DNA of 64,000 nucleotides from Deuterostichococcus epilithicus (Eukaryota > Chlorophyta > Trebouxiophyceae > Prasiolales > Stichococcaceae): positions 3,880,530 through 3,944,529 of the forward strand of contig JAVTLE010000023.1 in assembly GCA_033439295.1 (NCBI GenBank), given 5' to 3'. The position numbers were made by a program, and so were the translations under genes. Of this stretch, positions 32,861 through 47,818 are shown in pieces. The notes below the pieces were generated by a model. It did no database searches. It had not been told where the DNA came from and saw only the letters and a program-made list of their open reading frames with translations. Each line of letters begins with the position of its first letter. Position 1 is the stretch's first letter.

Positions 32861-33778
32861 CATTCCTCGGCCGGCCTGATTAACGACCTGGCTTCTCCCT
32901 TTCGGCTGGTCCCTTTCGATCAAACTCGCGTCTCGCCCCGGCGAACGCCCATTGATTTCGTTGGGATCAGCCAACAACCAGTAAGGCCAGGGTGATCTGT
33001 CTGCAGCCAAGCGGGCCGCGGTGGACGCACAAGAGGCGGCACTGCTGAGTGAGTCCGGCCATCTGTCACAGAGGCACTTGTCGCACCATCCAAACTTGGG
33101 ACTGCATGTGTTAATCATCGTATGGATGGCAATGTCACCGCCATAGATTGCTCAAGCCCGGATCCCTTTCCACGAAAATGCCGAGATGTAAGTAAGGTTT
33201 CGACTGCCATTTCAAATGTAATCAATGACCGGCCACAAGCCCATGTCCGCGCGCCGGGTTTCACGGCTTGCTTCTGAGTTTTTGGCCTTATCACACTGAA
33301 ACTTTTCCTTGGGCGGCGGCGGGGCGGCAGTGCCTGCGGCGGCGGCGGCGGCACGATGCAGGCACCAGCTGCCGGCGGCGGGCTGATGCCGCCAGTGCTG
33401 CCACAGGCAGGTGAGGTCTGCTCGTTCCACCTCCAGACCTCCTAGCTCGATGGGCCACTCCATCAGCAAAGGATTGCAAAGTGAACCATTTGCCTTGTTA
33501 CAGGAAGGACTTGATAGTCAACTATGCTCATGATGGCACTCGAAGATTGAGAGCATTGTGCAGCAGTCCGCCTGTGCAGCTGCACAGCAGCACACGAACA
33601 ACAAAGCGCCCATCCGCGTTGTCTGTGTGACAATAGGGTTTCAGTAGCTTGGAGCAGGTGAAGACACGATCATGCAAGCTGCGTCTGCTGATGTGCAGGC
33701 CGCTGATGTGTCCATGCCAACGGCGGGCAGCTACCAGCAGAGCGCCTCCGTCTCCAAGAACAACATGAGCCAGTGAAC
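32860..33778 (+). CDS. Possible unrecognised gene ending in the left inverted-repeat arm
   Basis: Low-confidence model. Coding-like exon fragments with splice signals are seen: AKRAAVDAQEAALL (33,013-33,051, acceptor ctgcag, donor gtgagt); a fragment reading GTSCRRRADAASAATG before a donor at about 33,411; IESIVQQSACAAAQQHTNNK (about 33,550-33,610); and a last exon encoding ADVSMPTAGSYQQSASVSKN and NMSQ, stop at 33,775-33,777. The last exon is also encoded on the minus strand in the right arm, with two synonymous and one amino-acid change among about 23 codons, which argues that it is or was coding. No family recognised. Confidence 0.35.
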
Positions 33779-34320
33779 GATCCGGACTCCAGAGGGTTGA
33801 GCCTTTGTTAGGCTGCCAAGGCTCTGGAATACCATTGCCGCGGATGCGTGTTCTGTTACACAGTGAGTTTGGAGTCTGAAGTTCGGATCGTTCCTTGGCT
33901 CATGTTGTTCTTGGAGACGGAGGCACTCTGCTGGTAGCTGCCCGCCGTTGGCATGAACACATCAGCGGCCTGCGATGCGGACGCAGCTTGCGTGATCGTG
34001 TCTTTACCTGCTCCAAGCAACTGAAACCCTATATATTGTCACACAGACAACGCGGATGAGCAAATGCTGGCAGCTTTGTTGTTCGTGTGCTGCCGTGCAG
34101 CTGCACAGGTGGCCTGCTGCACAATGCTCTCAAACTTCGAGTGCCATCGTGAGCATGGTCGATATCAAGTCCTTGTAACAAAGTAAATGGTTTACTCTGC
34201 AATCCTTTGCTGATGGAGTGGCCCATCGAGCCAGGGGGTGGAAAGAGCAGACCACACTTGCCTGTGGCAGCACTGGCGGCGTCAGTCCGCCGCCGGTAGT
34301 TGGTGCATGCGTCGTCCATC
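33345..34320. repeat. Large inverted repeat, arms about 445 bp
   Basis: The left arm (about 33,345-33,797) is the reverse complement of the right arm (about 33,875-34,320), with small indels and roughly 85-90% identity by eye. The loop is under 80 bp. The arms carry the ends of a gene pointing inward, so the structure is a tail-to-tail inverted duplication. Matching landmarks: accaacggcgggcagctacc-type sequence near 33,720 and its complement near 33,945; gggccactccatcagcaaag at 33,450 and its complement near 34,215. Confidence 0.9.
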
Positions 34321-34325
34321 CGCAT
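33900..34325 (-). pseudogene. Right-arm inverted copy of the unrecognised gene end
   Basis: The minus strand encodes YRRRTDAASAATG, FESIVQQATCAAARQHTNNK, and ADVFMPTAGSYQQSASVSKN, paralleling the left arm. The frame runs past the left-arm stop position (MSQG...), so the two ends differ. It may be a second gene copy or a decaying one; sequence alone does not decide. Confidence 0.4.
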
Positions 34326-34761
34326 TAAGCATGCAGCACACAGGCGCCTACGGCATAGGTACGTAGTTGCAGAGCCCTACTGGATCTCTCCTGCCAGGGT
34401 ATGTCGGTGTTTCTAACGAACGCACCAGACCAGACATGAGGTACAGGCACTAGACCACAGCACATTCATAACCTTCAACTTTGAAGACCCTCGTTGGTGC
34501 GCATCACCAGCTACCTATGCAGGCCAGAGATGGGTCGATAAGCAGGCAACATTGCCATCGAAAATCCAGCTGCCAGCTGCTGGCAATGGCGGCGGCACGT
34601 CCGAGCGCTGCCGCCAGGCGTGGCGACACGAAGGGTTTCGCTGCCAAGTCCACTGCCGATGATGCTGCGCCCCGCTCCTGCGGCAGGGGCGCCGATATAC
34701 AGCGCTGCGCAACGGGCGGCGCGCAGCCGCCGCATGCGGGCGCCCCTCCCGCAGCCGCGTT
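34326..34761. other. Intergenic, 3' flank of EF-1alpha
   Basis: About 440 bp with no recognised gene. Probably contains the EF-1alpha 3' UTR at its right end. Confidence 0.4.
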
Positions 34762-38877
<4,116 letters not shown>

Positions 38878-39646
38878 ATGGCTGGCCTCATGCTGTCGCC
38901 GACACTGCCCTCCAGCTGCCGCTGCGGCTTTCCCGCTGGCCGGCCCCTCAGCCTGCAGCACAGGCATCCAGTGCTTGCAGCCCGCAGCCGCACGCCGCTG
39001 TGCGTGGAGGCCAAGCGGTCAAAGGCAGCGGACTACCGTGGCCTCAGCCAGGAGGAGATCACGGCGGAGGTGGAGAAGTCCAAGCGCGAGCTCTTCGATC
39101 TTCGAGTCAAGCAGAAGACGCGGCAGGTGGCCGCGCAGCCTGCAAGTTTGACAATTGTCGCTGAGCACGCGCATTGGAGCTTCTCGCTGAACAATACTGT
39201 GCTGACAATGCTGTAGGAGTTCAAGACCAGCGACTTCCCAGCCATCAAGCTCAAGGTGCGCATATGCACGCGCTGTGGGGTTCTGACTTGTGCCAGAATC
39301 CTGTGTCGTGCACGTGCAACGGCCCTCGCTGCCACTCAGGCGACGAATCCAATGGCTTTACGATGTTACTGCAGATCGCGCAGCTGCTGACGGTGTCGCG
39401 GGAGAAGGAGATTGCAGATGGCCTCACTGACCGGCGGGAGTGGCGGCGGAAGCAGTGCGTCTCAGTTCTCCTTTGCCTTGCAGTGTCCGCTGTCGTTGCT
39501 AAGCTCTGCAGCTACGCATTAGGTAAGTACGGAAAAGCTAAGTACGGAGTGCCAGGGTGCCACCTGAGCAGCACGCTGACGGACGGGCCTTTGTCACTGC
39601 GTGCAGGAAGAACGAGAACATCCTCGCAGGCTTCCCACAGTTTTGA
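38878..39646 (+). CDS. RPL29: Plastid 50S ribosomal protein L29
   Basis: Structural protein near the exit tunnel of the bacterial-type large subunit. Four exons, 38878-39126, 39217-39255, 39375-39454 and 39607-39646, join in phase and give 135 residues. Residues 1-47 are a Ser/Pro/Arg-rich transit peptide. The L29 core follows: YRGLSQEEITAEVEKSKREL, FDLRVKQKTRQ, then EFKTSDFPAIKLK and IAQLLTVSREKEIADG, matching the bacterial pattern of two long helices with LRF/K...TG-like spacing. The last exon adds KNENILAGFPQF before the stop. The C-terminal junction is the least certain. Convergent with SNU13. Confidence 0.88.
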
Positions 39647-40236
39647 GGGTTTCCATCTGGCAAGGGAGTGCCCTGTGGACTGGCAGTCCGTTGTTGATCG
39701 TTTTGAACCAAGGTCTAATGCAATCAACCCTTTGGCAATGTAAGCACACGTGTCACCGGTCATCAGCAGACTCCGGAGCAGCACGCCGCAGTATCTATTG
39801 CATGCTGGTCTCCTCATGCATGCTCGAGTTTTGGTCCGGGGTGCAGTCGGCACATCACTGTATAGAACAATGAAGGGCAGGAGGTGCATGCCGCATGTGT
39901 ATGGGGCTTGGAGAGAGCGGCATCGTTTTGGAACGGTGCTTTGTGGATGCTGTGGTCACAACTTCAACTGATGTTGATGCGCACAGAGGCAGGGCGTGGC
40001 AACAACTATTCCACCGCATGACCGCTCTGAAAAGGGAACCATCAAACGATGTGCGCATGGCAGCAACACCGGGCCGCGTCCGTCCTCCTGCAGCTCGCAC
40101 TGGTGGCCGTCATCAGATCCTGCACGTACAGGAGGAAGACCAGTGTCAGCAAAAAATCTCTTACCTATATCATTGCGAATTGGATGCCGAGCATAACAGC
40201 ACAGAACTCGCAGATAGCAGCCCGCAGTGCAGTGGC
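39647..40236. other. Intergenic between convergent L29 and SNU13
   Basis: 590 bp with no gene recognised. Expected to hold two 3' UTRs. Confidence 0.35.
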
Positions 40237-41395
40237 TCACAGCAGCTTCTCGATGGCAATCTTGAGCGTCTGAATTTGCGTCTTCAGCTGGCTGCCCTCG
40301 TTGGTGGTCACCGATGCGGCGATGACCTGCACGAGCAAGCCCTGGGATGATGATACTTTGTCGCTATTGCTAGACTGCAATGGGCTGATAGAAGTCTGCC
40401 GAAATGACAAGAGCGGCGTATAATTTAGTCCTCTTCAAGCGAAGCAACTTCAACTGGCCAATGGGATCATGGCCAAGTTCGGCTGGAGCCTCGGAAAAGG
40501 GGACACACACCGGACGGGAGACGCCGCAGGCGCGTCCCAGTGCAGCCTTTGAGGGCACGAACACGTACGGCACGTTCTGCGCTTGCAGCAACTGCCGTCA
40601 GATACAGCTGCTGCTTCAAGAATTGCCGAGACAGCACGCGCCCACCGCGCCGCAGCTGCGATCTGCAGGCGCGCGAAACACGACCGTGTCGCCAACGAGG
40701 TGAATGCAGTCTATACCTTGTCCTCCGCCAGCAGGGGCAAGTGCAGCAGGATCTCAATGGGCTCCGTGTCGCCTGCCATGACTGCGCGGGCGCCAAAGGA
40801 GATGGGTGAGTCTCATGCCGTCATGACACATGCCTGTGTTCCACTTCGCCAGCTGGGGCAAGGAGTCAACAGCGGGCACGGAGGGCGTCGACTCACCGAC
40901 GAACTCCGAGATGCCTCTGCAGCAGTGCAAGGACGGCAGGCATCAATCCACAGCCACGAATCAAGTAGCTGGGTCGTTTGACATGCCAGCAGAGACGTCG
41001 TTGCTGCAGCATGAAAGATGCAGACGCGGCCAGCTTGATGTCTGCGCACCTGTTCAGGGTCTTCGTGGCTGCAGCACAGGGAAGCTGACACAGCCGTCAG
41101 CCGCCGCAACATGAAAAGCTCAGACATGCACTTGGTCATGCTCACCGGCAGGCAGCCAACTGCGTACACTAGCCAGCTTGAAACACCCTTTGCACCTTCG
41201 TTGGCGCCCTTCTTCAGCTGCTTGTAATTGGCAGCCTGCTGCACGATGTCGAGGATGGTGTTCGACAGCTGCACATGCACACATGTGAGGTTAGACCCAG
41301 CACTGTGACACGGGCTCTTCGTGCATACAGAAGAATGTAGCACTCACCTCGGCGTCCGCCAGCGGGTACGCCTTGGGGTTCACTGCCTCGCTCAT
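40237..41395 (-). CDS. SNU13: SNU13 / NHP2L1 (15.5K) snRNP and box C/D snoRNP protein
   Basis: Binds the kink-turn of U4 snRNA and box C/D snoRNAs in the nucleus (L7Ae family). Seven exons in coding order: 41395-41348, 41268-41196, 41068-41050, 40916-40897, 40781-40717, 40576-40511, 40326-40237. All phases agree and give 126 residues, the normal length. The protein reads [96 protein letters not shown] and ends [12 protein letters not shown]. Exons 3 and 4 are microexons of 19 and 20 nt. Divergent from the PsbS-like gene (302 bp). Confidence 0.97.
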
Positions 41396-41697
41396 GGTGG
41401 CGGATTCACAGCCTCACCCGAAACGGATCCCTGGCTGATCACAATCCAGGTGCGTCAGCGACTGAGAGTGTAGAGAGGGAACAGAATAGCGCAAGTGTGC
41501 TCCCTTCGGCGCTGCGCACTCAGTTGCCGAGTGCATCCAGGGGAATAATGATGGTGGAGGGATTCGGACGCGCGCCATACTAGCATCCCTGCATGCCAAA
41601 TGTTCTGGCCAGTTGCACAGCAGTGCAGAACTGTTAAGCGAAACCAGCCGGATTGCGGGAGATATCAAAACTTTCACAACCTCAGATAACAGCCGCA
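41396..41697. promoter_or_regulatory. Divergent promoter region, SNU13 / PsbS-like
   Basis: 302 bp between start codons of a splicing factor and a plastid membrane protein. No specific motif recognised. Confidence 0.35.
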
Positions 41698-43547
41698 ATG
41701 GCACAGCTGCTGAACATGATGCCGGGCAGGGCGCACGGTGTCCTGGCACGCTCGCTGGACTCTGCACGGCTTTCGCTGACGACGCCGCAGCGCCCGACTG
41801 TCCATCAAACGGCTGTAAGGGTGAGGCAGACCCGTCTGGCAGAGTCTGCACGTCGATGGAAATGTACTAGTAGCAGTGTCGCTTTAACAGCACTCCACCG
41901 TCACCAACTTCTCGCCGCATTCCGCAGGGACGTGCCGTGGTTCCCCGCGCCGAGCCGTCCACCCGAGAGCAGAACAATCGCACGGAGGTGAGGAAACATA
42001 CGAGTAAGAATGGACCTGACGGTGGTATATTGGGTTCGTTTGCGACGGTCAGTGGCCATGCCATTTCGACCTGCATGCAGGTCGAGATCAACGAAGCTAA
42101 GGATGCAACTGGGGGCGCAGACATCTCGGACATCTCGCAAGCAGGAGCCACCGTGCGTTCCTCCCATCCTTGTTGTTGCAGCTTGAAGTCTCTTGCAAGC
42201 GACAGTGGGTGATGGTGGACGCACATGGTATGCATTCAAAGCCCATGAAAACCAACCCTCAAAGTCGTCACAAAGAACGCAAGGCCATCATCAGCTGCAC
42301 AACGGAGTCCACTTGATATCGCAGGCGTTGGTGGAGGAGGCAGAGGTCGATGAGGAGGCGTTCAAAATCGCCTGGTGGAAGCCTGCATTCACTCGGCGCC
42401 GGGAAATTGCGATGGGAAGAGTTGCAATGATAGGGTTCCTATCCCTGCAAGTTGGCGAGGTGACATTTTGTGACAGGCGTCATCCTGCACACTCGCGCCA
42501 CCACCGTGAGCTTTTTGTGCAACGATCAGGGAAGATGGAATGTTTGTGCGAGGTCCTGACCCATCTTGGTGTGTATTCTAGGTCCTCACAGGCGAAGGAC
42601 TGTTCGGCCAGATCAATGCATGGACGGGGCTTCCAAAGCCGGTGAGACGGTCTTTACCCCCTGTCAGCCTGAGGGCAGGTTGTCTATCAAGTCAGCGGAG
42701 GGGGTTGCGCTGTGTTGTTTGCATGTCACCTGTGCCTGGATGGCGCAGCGTGCCATCAGGCCTTTGCGGCCACCGCCAGTGGCTCGATTGCGCCCCTGCT
42801 CACAGCTCGGGGGTTTGGGTGTTGCAGGTGGCCGCAATCTTCCTGCTGGGTATCATCGTCAACAATGCCATATCAGCGGCGCACCCCTCGTCACCGACTT
42901 TCTCGAAGGAGAACCAGCGGGACGTATCCAAGCGCAACAAGGTGCTCGCGAGCTGCATACTATGCATGGTGCTGTGCTGGCTTACTGCTCAAGGGTGGCA
43001 CTCTGGTGCTACATGTATGCCGAAACGTGCAAACGATTGTGACTGTGTGTGACCATGTGCAGCTGGGCACGCGGCAGTTCTTCTCAAAGCCGGGCTTCAC
43101 GAAGCCGAATGAGCTGAACGTCGGCAGGCGCGTCTGCTCGTAACCGCTCATCACATGTTCACCACCAGTCTCATCTGCATCCGTGCTCTTTCAAGCTGCC
43201 GTGTGAAACGAAGACGAGCTGGCCATTCTTCCCCCGACACAGGGTGGCCATGCTGGGCTTCGGCGCCGCCACATTGGGAGAAATCATTTCTGGCAAGGGA
43301 CCAGCAGGTAACCGACCTTTGTGTCCTCATGAGACTGCACAGTACTGTACTTGCCACCCTCAGTCAATTGTCCGCCTTGATGGTTCTGCAACAATCGCCT
43401 GCAGGCCAGCTGGGCTTTCACATGGACTCGCCGCTGGTGCGCGGTGCGGGTGGCATCCTGCTGGTCGCCTGGATCGCCTTCTGGCTCGTGGTCGCCAAGA
43501 AACTGGGCACAGAGGGGCAGCTCAAGGGCGACACCGAGATCTACTGA
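41698..43547 (+). CDS. PsbS-like four-helix LHC-superfamily protein, plastid
   Basis: Thylakoid protein of the light-harvesting superfamily. Nine exons, 41698-41820, 41928-41987, 42081-42152, 42325-42459, 42582-42641, 42828-42941, 43063-43127, 43243-43307 and 43405-43547, join in phase and give 278 residues. Residues 1-80 form a transit peptide and polar linker. Two chlorophyll-binding-type helices are clear: REIAMGRVAMIGFLSLQVGE and NELNVGRVAMLGFGAATLGE, each followed by a GQ-containing loop (VLTGEGLFGQI; ISGKGPAGQLGF) and a second hydrophobic helix (AAIFLLGIIVNN; GGILLVAWIAFWLVV). This internal duplication is the PsbS layout, and PsbS works in photoprotective quenching. The sequence differs enough that I call it PsbS-like. 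Intron 7 has a GC donor (43128). Confidence 0.82.
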
Positions 43548-43992
43548 GTGTCTGTGTGGGCAGTGGTCTAAGCGACGGTAACTGGCAGCTGAGCAGCATG
43601 GGTGCACACATTGCTGTCATATTGGCATCGCGCCGATTGTTGGAAGGAGGTGTAGGAAATGAGGTTGGTTGGGAAAAGATGCAGTCGATCGGCTCCTTCA
43701 TGTTCCATTCTGAGCATGATACCTACGAACTCGTAGGCAACCGAAATAGGAATCTTTTCTCCTGGAAATCTTAAATTGCAATTCTGCTCCAAGATTGACC
43801 GACTCCCTTGCTACATTCATTTGAACCACTTGCAAATGAGATTTCTAGCAACAGCTGCTACGTGAGCCACTTGTTTGTCGCGCAGTCATTCCGTCGTTTC
43901 TCTTGAGTATCGTTCCCAAAATCGTAATTGAGGAGCTTGGCACACTGTCTTGCAATGCGCTGCAGTCCTCTGCTGCCAAGGGCGGCATTCGC
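43548..43992. other. Intergenic between convergent PsbS-like and carrier genes
   Basis: 445 bp. Near 43,963-43,982 it contains a 19-base copy of the carrier's last codons and stop region (cagtcctctgctgccaag), 30 bp from the functional one. Confidence 0.4.
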
Positions 43993-46900
43993 TCAGTCCT
44001 CTGCTGCCAAGAGCCGCTTGAATGCCTCGTATGCGTAGTAGCTGAGGGCGGCATTTGGCAACACCTGCACGAAGCACAAACGTGGGTTCAGACGTCGTGG
44101 CACCCCTTCACGTTGTGCCATGTGCGCATGCCGCCAGAGGCAACAGGCCGCACCAGATGTTGCAAGTGTCAAGCAGTTACACAACTAGCAGCCCGCCCAC
44201 CCCACTCCAGCACAGCAGGGACGTCACCTGCATGATGTTGGGGAGGATGCCGATGTAGAAGTTCTTCAGGCCGCCTCCCCTGTACACGGCCGCCGTGGCG
44301 TCTGAGAAGCGGAATGCCGCACGTGCCAGGCCGTGCGCCGGGCCCGGCATCTCGGCCAGCCGCAGCGCGTGCTTCGCGCTCAACGCCGTGGCCGCGTGTC
44401 CTGCGCACATTCGGAGGCGCCCTTCACACAGATGCAACGGGCAGCAGCCTGCATTGCAGTAGACGACGTTCAGCAGAACATATACCTTGCGCCAAATAGC
44501 TGGCCGTGCCCCGATCCAGCACCATCCCTGATAGCGAGACAACGTCCAATAGTCTGCCACTGCGCACCGGCGGCAGAGTGCATCTGCATGTGGCGCTGCA
44601 CGATCTGGAGCGGGTACACCGCGGTCTCCGCGGCAACGCCGGCCAGCCCGCCATACAGCAGGGTGAAGCCGGTGCCCAGATTTCGATGCGGCTGCCCCCG
44701 CTTCGCCAGCATAGCCAGGTGCCGCTCCTGCGGTGTGCAGGCACAACGTGAGCTCGTGCACCAGAGGTGTGACAGGGGCGAATTCCAGGGAATGCTGCCT
44801 CAGGTGCTTGCGCGCTAGGGGCGCTGCCCCATTCGTGGCTGGCATGCCATACTGCAGCTCCCCCTATGACTGCATGCTAATTACTGCCAACTCGCATGGG
44901 GTGCATGCCGTCCTCTGCAGCCTGTGCACGCGTCTACGCCTCTTGTCGTCCTGCCAAACCTTCTGTCTTTTGGCCTTTGCTAATGGAACAAGGCAGCCCC
45001 GGATCTGCGCAGCCAACCCTCCGCTGCCCTAGCTGAGGGCTCCCATGAAGTGGTCGATAAGCAGCAGCCCACACAATGCATCTGCAGCCACTAATTAGGA
45101 GGCACCTCACAGCACCCTTTCAGCACATCGCAGGTGCTGCGGTGGAAGGAGGCAACGAACTCCAAGACCTCGGCCCTTCAGCATGATGCAGAATCGGTTT
45201 CTGAGCAATCCCCGCAGTTCGCACACCCAAGTCATTACAACCTTGCCTTCAGCACATCGTAGGTGCCATAGAAGACGGCGCCGGACGGCGCGACGCTGAT
45301 GAGGGCAGGAAGGCAGCCGCTGTACAGGGCGCCCAGGCCTTCCTTCCGCGCGATGGAGCGCATGAGCGTCAGCGGCGGCAGGCTGGCGCCCTGCGGCGCC
45401 GCCATGATGCGGGTGCGGACAACGTCGAGGGGGAAGCACGTCAGCATCGCCGTGATGCCTGCGGCAATGGGCACACCGAACTACGCATGAGGGCGACCAG
45501 CCGGAACAAGTCGGCACTGCTGCTGTGATGCCTGCGCGGGCGCTGGATCTTCAACACCCAGCAGAGTTGCACGATTGTAGGAGCATGCAGTTTCCTGAGG
45601 CGTTGAGAACCGGCGCTGCGGAAGGAGCATGCAGCTGGCCGCATTCACAGTCCTGTGGTGTCCAAGGTGTCGAGGATTGAGCTGCCGTTTTTCGTTTGAT
45701 ACTTTTTGGGACTGCCCCTGGCTGTGATTCTGCGCCTTCAAGCCCTCGCATGTGGCGCCGGCTGGACACGGAGCTGCCGAAGCCCTCACCTGCAAGTGCG
45801 CCGGCGCCAAAGCTGCCCAGGCGCCCCAGGCTGGCGCTGCCGACGCGCATCTGCAGCAGCTTGCGGTAGGCATCGTAAGACGAAAAATTGACCGCCTGCG
45901 ATACCAGCAAACGACATCGCATCAGCTCTGCTGCATGATGCGCCTGGACTAAACACTGGCGTCCTGATCGGTACGGTGTCATTCTGCTGCCGGCACGCTG
46001 CGCCCCATCAACATCACTGAGTTGGACATTATTGAGGCATTCTGTCAAATGGCTGGCCGCTTGCACTCCCCTGCGAGTCACCCTCCACGGATCTGTCTTT
46101 GCAGGCTGGTCGAGCTCATGCAGCGACAGCTATGGCAGCAGCAATGATACTCCTAAAACCTCCTGCACACGGACAGCCATGTTGGAGCAGCTACCTTGGG
46201 AGCACACCGCCCGACATCAGCACCGTGCGCTGCAGGAGGCCCCTGGGTCGGGAACAAGCACATTCCTTGTGAGGGTTTAGAGATTTGAAACCACACCTTG
46301 TACGGCGCCGTGCGCAGGATGTTGAGCCCGTTCCCGTGCCAAAAGCCCAGCAGGCCCTCGTTGCGCAGCACCCCCAGCGCCACCTTGGTCGCCGCCGCGC
46401 CGCGCTGCCGCAGGATGCACTCCATCTTCACGCGCTCGAAGGGCGCGACCATGGTGCGTGAGACGCAGGCCGCCAGCGCGCCAGCCGCCATGTGCTTCAC
46501 GTGGTTCACGCCCTGTTCAGGGGAGGCCGCCGACTGCTCAGCTCTCGAGCAACCATGCACAGGAACCAGGCTTGGGGCCCTGGAGAGAGGCTCGGATGCG
46601 GCCGTGCCCACTGGCGCGGACTGGTGCGACGAGCGGGTGGTCGGCAGCTGCTTGAGCATGAGCATCACCTCGTGAACCGCCACCTCCCGCTGCCTCTGCC
46701 GGTGCGCAGCTCGCTGCTCGCGCTGCCGCTGCCGATGTGCCGCCGCAGCATTGGCGGCCTCGCGCTCAGCACGGGCCTCCGCCGCCGCCCTGGAGTCCCA
46801 ATACAAGCGAGGAGATCAACTGCAGTGCATGTCTCAGTCCTCACGGCAAGACGGATGCTGACGTGTGCAGGGATGTTGCGAGCTTTTTGAAGCACAGTGT

Positions 46901-47302
46901 TCATGTCACTTACCGCAGCTCCTCTGCGTGCAGTCGCAGCGCCTGGCCTGGGCCCTCAACCATCGCGCGAGGAATGCTCGCCGCCGCCACAGCGGCGTTG
47001 CTGATGCTGGCAAACTGGCCACAGGGCGCGCTGGAATGCGCCCGCAATCGGTGACACTGGAGCTGCTGTCTTGCTGAACTGGGGCGCAGCGGGCACGGCG
47101 CGGTGGCAAAGGTGCATGCATGCCGCGGCCGCCCGCAACCACTGCCGTGGAAGCTCGCAAAGCGGCATGACCTCCCGCGGTGCTGTCGGCTGGGAAGCTC
47201 TCTGCTTTCATTCCAGTCTGCGCTGCATGACTGAAGGAGCAGCGGCACTGCATCGTCGAACTCCACATCGAAAGTCGTGCCTGGCATGACGAAGAGGAGC
47301 AC
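43993..47302 (-). CDS. Mitochondrial carrier family protein, BTL adenine-nucleotide type
   Basis: Six-helix solute carrier closest to plant BTL/BT1-like nucleotide transporters. Exons in coding order: 47302-46914, 46789-46297, 45895-45790, 45458-45247, 44727-44568, 44400-44228, 44064-43993. Phases agree and give up to 534 residues. The core starts VKHMAAGALAACVSRTMVAP, then AVNFSSYDAYRKLL, GAGALAGITAMLTCFPLDVV, APSGAVFYGTYDVLK, LLYGGLAGVAAETAVYPLQI and ends NAALSYYAYEAFKRLLAAED. The three carrier motifs are PFERVK, PLDVVR and PLQIVQ; the first and last deviate from the usual PxD. The long N-terminus (about 230 residues, Ala/Arg/Gln-rich coiled region) is unusual, and the true start may lie at a later Met. 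The intron after YDVLK begins with GC (45246). A copy of that donor edge lies at 45115-45148. Confidence 0.88.
45115..45148 (-). repeat. Copy of carrier exon 4 donor edge in the next intron
   Basis: Forward strand cctttcagcacatcgcaggt against ccttcagcacatcgtaggtg at the true exon end (45247). Offset about 130 bp on the intron side. Confidence 0.8.
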
Positions 47303-47818
47303 GACCCCACCTCAGCTCGCATTGCTTCACAGCATCATGAGCGCAATTATGGGGACTGCAAGCGCATCGAAATAATTTCAGCCCGCAATGATGGGACACT
47401 TGTCAAGGCAGAAAGACCGAAGAAGCTGTTTCGAATGAGTGATGAGCAAATATATCAGCGTCCAGAAGACTGCATGAGCGACATCAGAGAGCAAGCCTTA
47501 GCAGTCCCAAGCTCAGCGAAACAGTGGAGATGTGTGCGTGGGGCCGTGGGCATGACGTGCCCTGGTGCCAAGCTGTTGCTCCACCTCGCGTCCCCTGACG
47601 CGGGTTGGCGAGGTGGCGGGCGGATCATGATCATGCGCCAACTCGCTTTGGCTGTTTGCAAACTGTTCAAACCGAGTTGACGCTGTATAGATACTTTGAA
47701 ACCGCTAACTCTCTGTTGCGCTCCCTGTCGTCGAGCATATCGCCAGCCACTTTTGGCGCCTAGATACGTTGAAGAGTTGGGGGTGATCTCCGTGAGGTCA
47801 CACAGGTCAGCAGCAGCC
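47303..47818. promoter_or_regulatory. Divergent promoter region, carrier / CHLI
   Basis: 516 bp between start codons on opposite strands. CHLI genes are usually light- and redox-responsive, but I can point to no motif here. Confidence 0.35.

Noticed and set aside
45459-45480. Carrier exon starting at a TAG acceptor with FGVPIAAG
   Set aside because: It breaks phase with the previous exon. The acceptor at 45,458 restores GAGALAGITAML, the family consensus.
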